This document shows, piece by piece, positions 46,497 through 59,366 of a stretch of 64,000 nucleotides of DNA. The notes under the pieces are model-generated. The model saw only the letters and a program-made list of their open reading frames with translations. It searched no databases and had not been told where the DNA came from. A program made the translations under genes and the position numbers. The stretch spans positions 2,239,626 to 2,303,625 of the forward strand of contig SIJG01000002.1 of the NCBI GenBank assembly GCA_023374025.1, in the 5' to 3' direction. Source of the stretch: Heterodera schachtii. Lineage: Eukaryota; Nematoda; Chromadorea; Rhabditida; Heteroderidae. Position 1 is the stretch's first letter, and every line of letters starts with the position of its first letter.

Positions 46497-47332
46497 TTAT
46501 TTTTCCTCTCCATTCGCTTCGTTTCCTCCCTTTTCTTTTTCCTCTCCATTCGCTTCTTTTCCCTCCTTGTTTTCCTCTTTCTCTTCTCCGTTTGCTTCTT
46601 TTCCCTCCTTGTTTTCCTCTTTCTCTTCTCCGTCTGCTTCTTTTCCCTCCTTGTTTTCCTCTTTCTCTTCTCCGTTTGCTTCTTTTCCCTCCTTGTTTTC
46701 CTCTTTCTCTTCTCCGTTTGCTTCTTCACCGTTTTCCCGTGGAATTCCCTCAGCGCCTTTAACCGCATAGACAAGACGATCGTGCAAAATGTAATCGGCA
46801 TCGAAGAATTCCTGCAATGGTTCGGCTTCGATAGCTTTGCGCCAATTCCCAGTGATCGAAACGCCCTTATGGTCGCGATCGCATCGCGCACGGAAACGAC
46901 GAAAGGACTCGAAAAACTGAAAAGGAATAAAATTGGGGGGGGGGGGGATGAAAGCGAATGAATTGGCCGACATATCATATAGTAAACGACAGACACCTTA
47001 ATGTAATTACGACAGAATTCCGCGTTCTCCCACAGTTCGACGTCATAATTCGCCTCAAGCCGTTCGTTCATTTGGCTGAGAATTTCGTAGTATTGGTGCC
47101 ACACTTCTGAAAACGAACGAAGAAGGAATGTTTTTCAGAAAAACGCACTCCATGAGGAAAAAAGGCCCTCGAGGTAAATTTTGCGAAACAAAACGCCCCC
47201 AAGAGAGAAGCAACAATAGACGAATACAATCAGAAGTCCGTGGTTGACTACAAGCCTCCAGACCATGCGAACGACCACCTCCGCGAAAACCTCGGGTTCA
47301 TCTTCAAGTTCAAAAGGGTCGTAGAAAGACAT
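46497..47332 (-). CDS. Unknown one-TM protein with acidic 14-residue repeats
   Basis: Three exons join in frame: 47,332-47,149, 47,106-46,997 and 46,916-46,497. Exon 1 opens MSFYDPFELEDEPEVF and contains one hydrophobic span, VVNHGLLIVFVYCCFSLGGV, followed by LFRKIYLEG. That stretch recalls the first transmembrane helix of two-pore K+ channels (GLxxLxxxYxxxGxxLF), but no pore motif (TxGYG) follows. Exon 2 is helical and charged (WHQYYEILSQMNERLEANYD). Exon 3 has FFESFRRFRARCDRDHKGVS and DYILHDRLVYAVKGAEG and then tandem copies of ANGEEKEENKEGKE to the stop. The family is not recognised. It shares a divergent 0.4-kb promoter region with hexokinase. Confidence 0.65.
46515..46735. repeat. 42-bp coding tandem repeat
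   Basis: Near-identical 42-bp units (plus strand CTCCGTTTGCTTCTTTTCCC then TCCTTGTTTTCCTCTTTCTC) occur about four times, plus shorter partial units towards the stop. They encode a 14-residue acidic/Lys/Gly/Asn repeat. Unit length is a multiple of three and the copies differ by only a base or two (one N to D change), so copy number probably varies among individuals. Confidence 0.85.
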
Positions 47333-47746
47333 TGGGAAGTATCTCTGAAAAGAAGAAAGGACAGCAAATGTGGATCGGATTTGATGAAAGTTTGGGTTGA
47401 ATTATCGTATTTGATCTCCAAAATGATGGCATGCACTGTGCTGCTTTTTGTCCGCTTTTTTTTGTTGTTTTTTAAAACTCTGAGCGTAGGAACAAAATGA
47501 AAAAACACCACAAATTAGGTAGGTGAAATAACGTAGGATTATGCGCAGTGAAGAAATATGTAGTTTGAGAGTTCATTTTTATCACCAATTCATGCCATTT
47601 TATACTCAAATTTTTTCCACTGAAAAAAGTTCGTTACAGAAGTGTATAAAAAGGCACGATTTTGCTTGGACTGATCATTATTCATATTATTAATTCAACA
47701 CATCTTCATATTGCCTACCTACCTAAATCATATTTTGCTGCTGCTA
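47333..47746. promoter_or_regulatory. Shared divergent promoter region with TATA box
   Basis: The region lies between the minus-strand one-TM gene (start 47,332) and hexokinase (start 47,747). TATAAAAA at 47,645-47,652 is 95 bp upstream of the hexokinase ATG and is a good TATA box for it. No clear counterpart is seen for the minus-strand gene. Confidence 0.45.
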
Positions 47747-49686
47747 ATGGCGACCACCCATCAGCATAATCCCACGCCCGAGGTGTCCATTTTTGTCCAT
47801 GTTTTTTTTCAACACATTTAATTTTTTTTTTCATCCAGGTGAAGGAGCTGTGCAAGTGCCTGGCGCTGGACGACAATCAGCTGCGCGACATTATGGCAAA
47901 GATCGAGATGGAATACAAAAAAGGCCTTGACCCAGTGACCGGTGGAGAATTTTGACATTTTTACCCCCTTTCTAACCTCCCTTTCCCATTTTCAGCTCCG
48001 ACAGCTTGCGTCAAAATGCTTCCGACGTACATCCGCGCGATTGCTGTTGGCGAAGAAAAGGGCGAATTCCTGGCACTGGACCTCGGCGGAACCAATTTTC
48101 GTGTCCTGCGCATCACTTTGGAGGGCGGCTGCCGTTCTACGATGCACAACAAAATCTACAGCATGCCCGACAGTGTTCAACAAGGCACCGGCACGGAGGT
48201 GAGTTTTGCGGATGGTTCAGAATTTGTTCAATTTTAAGGTGTCAACAATTTTTTCAGCTGTTCGACCACATCGCTGCGTGTCTGGCCGACTACATGCGTG
48301 AGCAGAATCTGACGAGCCACTCGAAGATGCCGCTGGGCTTCACCTTCTCCTTCCCGTGCCAACAGAATGGGCTCACCAATGCCGTCTTGACAAACTGGAC
48401 GAAGGGATTTACCGTAAGAAAATTGATTTCTGAATATTTTTTAAACTCCATTTTTTCAGGCTTCTGGCGTTGTTGGGGAGAACGTCGTCCACATGCTGCG
48501 CGACGCGTTCAAGCGACGAGGCGACGTGGACATCGACGTGGTCGCACTGCTCAACGACACCACGGGGACGATGCTCGCCTGCTCCTTCATTGAACAACAC
48601 TGCTACGTCGGGGTCATTGTCGGGACGGGTAAGAAAACTAATTTTTTGTTTGATTTTCACTTAAATCCCCTATTTTTTCTTTTCAGGCTGCAATGCCGCA
48701 TACATGGAGCGACTGGAGAATGTGCCGAAACTCAAGGGAATTGTCAACTCCGCGGAAGGTAAAATGGGAGGTGAAGGGTGGCCGTAAACGGCACTAATTT
48801 TTGAAACAATTTCAGATGGTCTGCCGGCGGAGATGTGCGTCAACACGGAATGGGGAGGATTCGGCGACGACGGCGCACTGGACCAATTCCTCACCATCTA
48901 CGACCAGCAGTTGGACCAGCAGAGCCTCAACCCCGGCCGTCAACGCTTCGAGAAGACCATCTCCGGCATGTACATGGTGGGAAGTTTTCAAATTGAACAA
49001 CAATTTATTTTAAAGAGACTTTTCAGGGTGAGATCGTCCGTCTTGCGCTGGAGGACTTAGCACGTCGCGGCCTGTTGTTCAGCGGCGACTCCACTCGAAT
49101 TTCCGAACGCGGCTGCATCTCCACCAAGATGGTGTCCGACATCGAAGGGTAAAACTTTTTGCTCTAAAAAATTGCTTAATTTCAGTTCATTTGCAGGTTT
49201 ATGCACAGCACCGACGGGAACCCATTCGCCAAAATCGGCGAGATGCTGCGTGCCATTGGTGAGTTGTCATTTGATCATTTGGTCATTCAACATCCCAATA
49301 TCCCATTTCAGGCATTTCGAACTCATCGGCCGCCGACTGTGCAAATGTCGCCTACGTCAGCTCGTTGATTGGCACGCGCGCCGCCCATCTCTGTGCCTGT
49401 GGGCTTGCCGCCATCCTCAACCGCATGCAGAGGCCCCGCGTGACGATCGGCGTCGACGGCTCCGTGTTCCGCTTCCACCCGACCTTCAAATTCAACCTGG
49501 ACCAGAAGATCAAGGCGCTGTTGGCCGTCAAATGCGAAGTGAGTTTCAAGTTCTAATATCATTTCGGAATGATTAATTTTCCCCTAATTTCAGTTCTTCA
49601 TGGTGCTCAGCGAGGACGGAAGTGGACGAGGCGCAGCAGTCGCAGCAGCGGTCGCATTGCGGATGAATCGTCTTGTGGGAGCGTGA
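47747..49686 (+). CDS. hxk: Hexokinase
   Basis: Hexokinase phosphorylates glucose to glucose-6-phosphate at the entry of glycolysis. Start [12 protein letters not shown], then [20 protein letters not shown] and [15 protein letters not shown]/phosphate-binding [15 protein letters not shown], the substrate-side [15 protein letters not shown] and TNWTKGF, the catalytic [11 protein letters not shown], the [11 protein letters not shown] and [11 protein letters not shown] loops, and the adenosine-side [11 protein letters not shown] and [16 protein letters not shown] are all present. The stop is at 49684. One hexokinase unit of about 50 kDa, as in invertebrates and yeast, rather than the doubled vertebrate forms. 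About ten exons with introns of 40-60 nt. No damage is seen. Confidence 0.96.
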
Positions 49687-50640
49687 ACAGCCTGTGACGA
49701 TGCCGTCCGATGTCAGATGTGTGATTCTTAGGCCCCATAATGTCATATGTATTGTAATGTTAGGCATTTTGTCCCATGTCTGTCTGTATATAAGGTTGAA
49801 TTCCCAAGCACAATGATGTTCCCATTATTCACAATTTGTATCAATTGTTCATATGTATTGTGTGGTGTGATAAATGAGAAAACATTTATGTCGTTGCAAA
49901 GAAGACTGGAAAATTGATTGCCTATTTCAATTTCAGAAGTTGGCACTTGTTTAGCGGTTTTTTTTTTGTTCGAATTGCAGTTAAATTTAACTGAAAACTT
50001 TTCGGCGATAAATTCGCAAGTCCCTGCGGTGAAGTGATCTCGACCCAAAATTTGTTAATATAGAACAATTTTATATTTGCCCTTTCTGGCCTACTCATTT
50101 TTCCAGAAAAAATTTCCAACCCCCTAGGATTTTCGAAAATTTCCCGATTTCAACGTTTTTTTTTTTTTGGTGTATAAGATCACGATGGAAATGATGTGAT
50201 CAAGTTGGTGATAGTTTTTTGAACGTTTTTTGTAAAGCGGTCTCGAACATCCACCCTTTTTTCAAATGATGCCAGATTTCCATTGGAAAGAGCACAAAAT
50301 TCTGTTAAAAATGGACCACTAAAAAATGACTGCAAAAATTGTATGTTTGTTCAAATATTTTCCACAAGTTCCTTCCGTTATTTTTGTGGTACTGAATTTC
50401 TCTTTCACTTTGACTCATTTTCACCGTGATTAATGGTCGCGCCCCACTCCTGATCCAGAACCTCTCAATTTTCCGGGGAGGTGAGGCTTGTTTCGGAAGC
50501 CTTTTACCCAGTGCTTTTTAGTCATAAGTGTTTTTTTATTTTATATTTTTAAAAGGCAAATTAAAAGTAGCAAACGAAGGGAGCTGACTATTTTAAGTTT
50601 ATGATTGGAATTTTTTCTTAAAGTATTGAATTTCTGGTCA
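49687..50640. other. Intergenic, no gene
   Basis: 3' region of hexokinase, then AT-rich DNA. A GCGGTCTCGAAC motif at about 50,232 is shared with the core of the MITE at 30,263 and is B-box-like on the minus strand. No exon is supported. Confidence 0.5.
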
Positions 50641-51549
50641 ATGTCTGATAGTCAACAAAGCGACCAGCGGACTGAACGTGTTACTCGCCGATCGCTGTTT
50701 GGTTCTGGGCGACCAAATGACACGGATGAATGGCTGAAAAGTAATCTCTCTATTTTTTCTGTCAAATTAAATTGTTCAGGCCTGGAAAACAACGCAATGG
50801 AGGAGAAAGTGCGAAAATGGAGCTTCGATTTCCGAATTGGATGCCCATTGAAAAAGGCGGGTGCCGAGTCGCCATCATCAAGCCATGTTTACGAAGCAAT
50901 CGACGAACGCGAGGTGCCCAAATAAATAGAGACTAACCAAAACAAAAAGACTGCGATAGGTACACAGTTGGCCTAGGAACCATTAAGATATATCAATTAA
51001 ATATTAGTATTTCTGACGGTGATCCACTCCTTCTCTAATATTTGTTTTTAACAGACACCAAAAAATGTTTTTGGGGTAGTCAATTACAAATCCATAAAAT
51101 AATTTTTTTACAGCATATATCGGCACCACCGGAACCAATTTGACAGGGTTTTTCGCATTTTTGATTTAAAATTTGACCATTTTCCAAAATAATACATGAA
51201 AATTTGGGAGGCAGAAAGCCAAAAAAAGGTTGTCGAGTTGTGCCCTTCCCTCCCCGAAACTTTTCTAATTGCGGACCTCAAAGCTTTATTAATTTTTGCA
51301 AAATCCCATTAGGTCCCCGAGTTCTACCGCACGAAGACTCTTCGCTCCGTTCCGAAGCGCCGTCCGTCGTCAATCCGTTCTCCGCTGAAATCGCCCCTGA
51401 AGGCGTCCGAGTCCCTTAAAAGCGAGTCGAATTTGGCGTCGGCGACGAAAGAGGCGGCGAATGTTTTGGAAACTCCGCGCAAAAGCAAAAGGCTGCGAAA
51501 GGCAAATTCGACGGAGAGCACTCCGCAGAAGAAAAAGCGAAACGAATGA
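50641..51549 (+). CDS. cki: Kip/Cip-type cyclin-dependent kinase inhibitor
   Basis: Binds and inhibits cyclin-CDK complexes to stop the cell cycle at G1, in the nucleus. Three exons (50,641-50,740; 50,780-50,913; 51,313-51,549) give 156 residues. The CDI domain is intact: TRRSLFGSGRP (cyclin-binding RxLFG), a helix, then VRKWSFDFRIGCPLKKAG (the RKWNFDF CDK-binding block) and VPEFYRTK after the second intron, as in human p27. The C-terminal third is basic and Ser/Pro-rich (SPLKSPLK, TPRKSKRLRKANST, TPQKKKRNE), with two likely nuclear signals and CDK-type S/T-P sites. C. elegans CKI-1 and CKI-2 are the nearest named relatives by architecture. Confidence 0.93.
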
Positions 51550-54500
51550 ATGGAAGCGGAGGAAAGACGAGAAGTATTTGAAGCCACTCACATTTGACGA
51601 CTCACTGCCAACGATTGCATATTCAATTCCGCATTTCCTTCAGCCCATTCCCGCCCTTTTCTCCTGTACAGCATTTTATTAACTTTTACTGTTTTTCCCC
51701 ATCGGCATTCTTCACATTAGCATTTATTCATTTCAAAATGCGAAAATATATTCCCCCTTTTTTATTTGTGCGCAAATTACTCATTAAAATACGTTAGTTA
51801 CACATTAAAACAATGTTTCTCGATTTCTTCCAAAGGCGTAGTGATCTCGAATTCAGTTTTTCGAAAACACAATGTAAGGGAACTGTCTTGGCTTCGATTC
51901 CCACTGCGAGTACAGATAAAAGCATGGCTAAGGGTTTTCGAATTATTGTTTTTGCCAAGGCATTGCCGTCTTTTGGCCCTTTCATATGCCAATTCCCGAG
52001 GGAGAGGCTCCAAATACCTTTCATTTGTTCAATTGATTCACTTCCGTCTTCTAAACTGCCTCTTTTCTTTCCATGAATTCGTCCCTTTCATTCTGTTTCC
52101 ACTCGCCCTTTGCCCCTTTTCGTTGGCACTCCGAAAAATTATGCATCACTTTTTGTCCGGTTCATTCCGTCTTTTCTCCGCTTATGCCCTCCCCCCCCCC
52201 TTAGGCAATGCCCAATTTGCCATTCTCGAGGAAACGACAAATTGTGGTAGGTATTCTTCTCGGGTTTCGAGAAAAAGACGTCCCATCCGTTCCTCCGTTT
52301 TAAGACTTCCACGGAGATTTAAATTGCTTTTTTTTTTTTTGCCTTTTCCATTTTTGCCTTTGTTTCCCGCGCGTTTTTTCGCTTGGGTTTTGCCTTGGCC
52401 ATTTCCTCTCCTCTCTTTCTCTGCTTGTCTCCTCGCTTCACAGCTGTCCATCCGTCTTTCTCCTTCTGTTACTTCTGTTGGACAGCTGGTCTCATCCCTC
52501 CCCCCCCCTCCGTTTCATCCTTTCTCTGATCACTGATCGGATCGATTCGACTGACTTTTGAACTCCAATTGATCCGACTTATCAAAAAAATCATTGTCAG
52601 CTGAATGATTCCTTCAAGACAAGTGCTGCTCGTTGCTCGTGTCACCATTGATTTAACGAATTGCTTCTCCCTCTGCTGGCGTTTGCCTCCCCCCACCCAA
52701 ATACTAATTTGCCAACATTTCTTTTGCCTGCCTTTCTCTCTCCTCTCATTTCCAATTCCCTTTCTGTCCTCCCCTTTCTCTCGCTCTCTTCTCTCTCCTT
52801 TCATTTTTTTTAGCTTCACAAAAAGCATTCATCGAGACGGCAAAGCGACCATTTCCATTGACTGCTGGAATAGGCTTCTTTCTTTTCTCCCTCTTTCTGT
52901 CTTTTCTAAGGCGTTGGTTGGGACGATGGCTAAAATGAAAAGGAAGGAAAAATGGGCTGAGGATAGTCGTCGTCCTAAAAAAGGCGAAAAACGTTGCTGG
53001 AGGGGCATTTTGGATAGAAAATGGTTTGTTGTGGAACGATGAAGCGGACGAGAAGAAGCAAAAGAATGGAGGGGGGGGGGAAGTCGGCACGCGTGAAAAG
53101 CCCCCGCGGAGGGGCCCATCGTTCGCAGCTAAATTTTGGTCGGTATTTGTGTTCTGTGAATGCGTCTCGTGCCTCGTCGTTGTCCATCTTTTGTCAATGC
53201 ACGCGCGCTTCCAAAAGGCTGTGCTGCGGGCGAGAATGGGGGGGGGGGGGCGGGACGGACATATCCAAGTCCGTCCCATCCCCCCCCCCCCCCTATATCC
53301 CAATGCCCGTCCCAGCCTTCCCCCGTGCCGTCGCCCTCACTCGTCGCCCGCGCCCTTCCTCCATTATTCCCATCGAGTCACACAGCAGCAAACTCCACTC
53401 CCGTGCTTACTCCTCCCCCCTTTTCTCCCCCCCCCACCCTCTTCCTTATATTACCACTTTTAAACCTATCGCTCGGCATAATGCCTTCCTCAAATCCCAT
53501 CCCATAATCCAACCCTCGCACTTCTCACAATATTTGTTCTTCCTTAAATGAATGATATATGTACATAAAAGCCTTATTATGTGTTCCAATGGTTCAACTC
53601 CGTCTAAACTTCTTTTTCCCTAAGATCCTATGTTCTTCACATATGTTGATTTGATTCCCCCTTTTCTCTTTTCTCTTTTCCCTTTTAATTTTGTGTTTCA
53701 CTTTCCTTTTCAAACTCTTTCCTTTTAATTTCCAATTTCCGTTTGTCATCAAAATTCAACCCAACTTTTTCAATTAGTTCCCTCTCCCCCCCCCCCCCCC
53801 TTCGCCAGCAGTGCGTGTCAGATGCGATGACTCCCTCTTTCGATTTTTCGCGCCGTCTCTTTCATACCCTTCACTTCGCTCGCTTCGTCAGGTTAATTAG
53901 CGACACTTCAAAAGGGAACAGCAGAGGGAAAAGAGACCGACCAAAAGGGAGGGGGGGGGGGGGAGTGATGTCCACGGAGGCGATAATTCTCTTCTCGGCT
54001 GCTGCTGCTCTATCGATCGCTTCTCTCAACAAAATTCCCTCGTCGATGTTGAAAGGCACTTTCCCCATCCCTTTTCGTTTTTTCCCCGGGCGTCGACGAT
54101 TCTGGCGCAATATGTAAGGACGGGCGGAGAAGCGAAAGAGGGGAGGGGGCGGGGGGATTATTTTCCCCGCCGATGACGGACAAACACACCGGCGCAGAAT
54201 GTTTCCGTCAATGACAACAACATAACAACGCCTTGCTGCTGCTTAGGCGAATAATCTTTTTGTGCGCAATGCAATTGCGGACGCGGGGGGGGGGGGGCGG
54301 TGGAGGGGTGTCATGCCGTGAATCCGGCAAATGTGTCCTTTGCCTATTCTTCCCGGCACTTTGCCGAATCGGCCTCAAAACCGGTTGAGAACCCTTTCCA
54401 TTCGAAATCGTTTCCCATTGACTTATTTAGGCAACCAATTACAATTTGCGTTGAAAAAGGCATTGGCAGTAACGATATTTTGTCAAACATTTCGTCCGTC

Positions 54501-54779
54501 TTTTCGGTGTGATCGATCACCCAAGTCCAACCCATCAGAATAACAACAATTAAACGGTCTTTTCAAATTCCCAACTCATTCGGCTGACTGATTCGATAAT
54601 CGCGAGGCGTCATCTTTTCCCTTTTCTTTTCCATCGACATTTTTGGCTGGGTTAAACTACCAACCAACAAAAAGAGAGCGAAACGAAGGGAGGCAAAACC
54701 AATCAATTTAGTTGAGAAAGCCGAGTGAAGGAAACAGCCTCAGCATATTTCATTTGTCTTATAACGGAACTACAATAAA
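51550..54779. other. Long CT/poly-C-rich intergenic region
   Basis: No gene is recognised. Frames such as MAKMKRKEKWAEDSRRPKKG (52,926 onward) and a splice-bounded MPNLPFSRKRQIV (about 52,205-52,245) are short and unsupported. The DNA is pyrimidine-rich with C or G homopolymers at about 52,191, 53,237, 53,281, 53,789, 53,951 and 54,286. It probably includes the calmodulin promoter and 5' UTR. Confidence 0.45.
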
Positions 54780-55821
<1,042 letters not shown>

Positions 55822-56528
55822 TCGCTTCGGCACCTCAACTCCGTCACTGCATCGATCTTTTCATTTCCTTCGTTCATTTAAATTATCTCCTCTCCACCCA
55901 TCCATTCATTCACCGATCATTTTTCCCGTGGATTCGATTGATTTTATGTATTCTATAATTTTTTATTTGCTTTTCCGTGTTCTTTTGAGCAGATACTGAG
56001 AATATTTGTATTGCGTTTTCTTGGTCTCCATCCCATCAATCGTCTCGTACACCTTTAATTTGTTTGTGTTTCTGTCGGGAAACATCGCTGGGCCAACTCG
56101 ATGAGACACATTCAAATCAGACGATCATTGATTGTATTTCGTTTTCTCAATAAACGATTTAAAAGTTTCAGGACAATTAATCATTTGGATAACATAAAGG
56201 GGAATTAAAAGTTAAAACGATAAAGAAAGCATGTGTTGATGGGGTTCCGTGGAAAATCCAATTCATCCATATCAACACATCCAAAAAGCAATTAAAATAA
56301 ATCCAAATCCATTTCCACAACAGCATTTTGAACCGGTTTAAAACCCGAAAATGGGGAATCGTGATCAGCGACCCCGAAACGCAAACTAAACTATTATTTA
56401 CCGAAAATAGGGTGAATTAACGAAAATTTGAAAGAATTTTGATTATATCGCCTAACAGCCAGCGCACACTCGACTACGGTGGCAATTACATAGGTGGGGC
56501 AACAAGACTCCGGAAGAAAGCCGCGCGT

Positions 56529-56621
56529 GTCCGCATGCGGTTGACTGATTGGCGGGAACGTCCGCATGCGGTTGACTGATTGGCGGGAACGTCCGCATGC
56601 GGTTAACTGATTGGCGGGAAC
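56529..56621. repeat. Three tandem 31-bp units
   Basis: GTCCGCATGCGGTTGACTGA followed by TTGGCGGGAAC occurs three times; the third copy has one substitution. Each unit contains the palindrome CCGCATGCGG. A 10-bp inverted pair, GTGGGGCAAC (56,494-56,503) and GTTGCCCCAC (56,911-56,920), brackets the region and may mark a small element. Confidence 0.75.
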
Positions 56622-57012
56622 CTGATTGATTCGTTGGCGTTAGTTTAAAAGTTCGATTTGTTTAGAATTTGCTTGGAAAAAATTCTCCTTTTCAAAATCT
56701 TTTTTTTATATATCAAATTTGTTCAATTTAATTGGAAATGAAACGAGTTATGGCTGATCAAAACAAAAAAAAGGCAATTATCAATGTATTTTTTGAATTA
56801 ACGCAAAAAATTACGCCATTCACGCTTTTTTGGCGTTTCGAATAATTCAACATGCCAATGTAAAATTCAAATTTCCTTCCGATCCGAAAATCTGCCTTGC
56901 CGTAAATTAGGTTGCCCCACAAAACTCGGATTCTAAAACCCAATTGGAGTTTGGTCAGTCCAACATTTTCTGCTTATGTTTTGGTAGCTTCACTCAATTA
57001 CAGGTCAATTAA

Positions 57013-59002
57013 ATGCAATCTGCAGCTGTTCATTTTTCTGCTACTGAAGATTGTGAAATTCCCGATGCGCCATTAGCACAAGTTGACGAATTGGAAATGG
57101 TTGAGGGCAGTTTCGCTGCTTTCTCTTCGTCACTGACCGATATTTCAACGGGAGATTGGTAAAGAAAAATTAGAAAAAGTATTTATTCATTTAGATTTTA
57201 AGTGAGAAGTCGCAGTCAGACGGAGGCCCTGGCGAAGATTTGTCGAATTGTTCTGTCAATTTGTCTTCGTCGCTGCAAGACTTAGTCGAGTCTTTTGACG
57301 ACAAAGTCTCAGTCGTTCTGAAGGACTTCGAAAAAGATGCTGAAAAAATAGCGCCAATTAAGATTCGTTCTCAGGAAGAAATAATGTCTGAAAGCCAGTG
57401 AGTTTGGGACTGAACATTTTGTAGTAAAATATTAAAAGTTATTCATGTAGTCAAGGGAAAATAAAATTAATTGGAAAAATTAAAGTTTTTTTTTTTTACT
57501 TTAATTTGGAAACAGAAAATCTTGGCAGTCTGTCATTAAAAAATGTCTTTCTTCATTTTCAGATTTTGGTGGACTTTGACTGGCAATTATGGAAATTTGC
57601 CGCCGATTGACTTCGATAGGTCGCAAATCCGAAGGAAACAATTGGAAGCACTGAATTTCAATTCTCCGAAAGTCATTTCGCCTGTCTTTTTACACTAATA
57701 AATTGTTATTTTTTGTTCTTAGGAGGGAACGCCGACCGACCGAAGTGTCGTCTCCGACTGCGACTCGTCGGAGGACACCGAACGAATCGACTTTCACCGA
57801 CTCGCAACTGCGCAAACACACAATGAAAACGGAGAATCCCTTCCCTTTAACGCCGACAAAGTCATCGAGGAAATCGATGAGATTTTACAGGTAAATGTTA
57901 GGAGATGACTTTTTTATTGTGCAACTCAATCAGGCCCAGACCAGAAAAATCGTATGAGGTAGAACCCGAAGACTTTTTGCTCTTCCGTCTTTTTCCCGTT
58001 GTATTTACTTTCGCGAAAAATGAATAATAGTGCATTTTTGGATCAAATTATTAAAAAAATATTTTTTTTTTGCCCCCTTGGTTACGGGTTTGATGCACTT
58101 TATTCGATCTAAAATCTCTATTCAATTAAAAAATATTTATCCATTTAACTGTTCAAAAAATAGATTTTTATGGATTTTATTCACTTCATTTTCCTCCATT
58201 TCTTTTGCGTTTTTAGGCCGGCGATTTGATGAATCAGTCGTTGGCCACAAACCGTACGATTGAGTCGGTTGATTCGATGTATTCGTCGATGCGTTCGCCC
58301 AATGTTTATTCGGACATTGAGGCGGAGTTCAAGTCCAAAGAGAGGGAAGGCATAAGTGTGTCTATCGAAGGTCCGCCATTTTTGTTAATTTTTTCAAAGT
58401 TTCTCCCATTTTAAGAAATGAATTCGTTCACCCAATCCAAACTGATCACAATTGTCAGTGAGATGGAGCAAATCATTCAGTTGTACAACGAGGAATTGGT
58501 CAGGGAATTGGCGCGGAAGGACGAATTTGAATATGAGAAGGAAATGCGCAACAAATTCATCACTTTGTTGGTGGCGGTGCAGGAAAGGAGAAGGAAACAG
58601 AACGGAGGAGGAGGAGCAAAAAACAGCAAAACAAAGGGACGACGACCGAAACGAACAACACAAACAGCAATAACAACGTGGGTTTGGTGTGGAGATGCAT
58701 TTTGATCAGTTGGGCCATTGTTTGATTTCAGTTGGTCTCCGTTTCCATTCCTTTCGATGATTCGACCGATGGTCCGTCTCTCTCTGCGCTTGAATGGCTT
58801 GTCAAAAGTCGGGCTTTTCCCCCTTTTTCGCACCTATTTTGGTGTTTGTTTTTCAGTTCTTCAAGCAATGATCGACGACAGTGTCCATTTGCCGTCTCTG
58901 CTCACTGATTACATTCTCAACGGTCGTTGAATTTTGCCGTGGGGTTCATTTTGAATTTGCCTTTTTTCAGTTGTTTGCCCTTCAAAAATTGCCACTGATT
59001 GA
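57013..59002 (+). CDS. unc-76: UNC-76/FEZ1 kinesin-adaptor protein
   Basis: FEZ/UNC-76 links cargo to kinesin-1 and supports axon outgrowth and bundling. The ATG at 57,013 follows a TTACAG acceptor, a likely trans-splice site. Read in order: SFAAFSSSLTDISTGDW, LQDLVESFDDKVSVVLKDFE and KIAPIKIRSQEE, FWWTLTGNY, FNADKVIEEIDEILQAGD, then the coiled-coil SKLITIVSEMEQIIQLYNEE and LVRELARKDEFEYEKEMRNK, and the C-terminal LQAMIDDSVHLPSLLTDYIL followed by NVVCPSKIATD and the stop. All blocks align with human FEZ1 in order, including the terminal LLTDYILKVLCP motif. About nine exons. The exon between VAVQERRRK and VSVSIPFDDST is less certain. Confidence 0.93.
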
Positions 59003-59366
59003 CTTTTTCTGTGCCGATTAGCATGCCAATTCTTTCCCTCGACTGATCCGTCGTTGGCTCTTCCATTGCATTTGCTTGTGGCCTGCTTTTCCGTTACGAC
59101 TGTCTTTAGAATAGAAACGGCGTCACATTGCTTAATTCGTCAATATTATTGTATGATTTCCAATCGTTCATCAAATTGCCCAGACTGTCCTATTATAATA
59201 ATTAGTCCGATCTCATCGCATTTAATAATTTCGATTTTTGAGGTCGATTAAAAGCTTTTCATTGTCCATTTTCGGTTATTTTTCCTGTTGCTTTAACTTG
59301 CCATATAAATTATATATTTTTTAAATATAATTTAACATCAATTAGTAATTTTTAAGTGTTTTTTAA

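Noticed and set aside
46497..47332. Call of a two-pore potassium channel
   Set aside because: Only the first-helix resemblance is present; no TxGYG or second TM can be found in any frame nearby.
51550..54779. Many frames of 60-250 codons between the CDK inhibitor and calmodulin
   Set aside because: Pyrimidine-rich composition, no consistent splice chain and no recognised domain.
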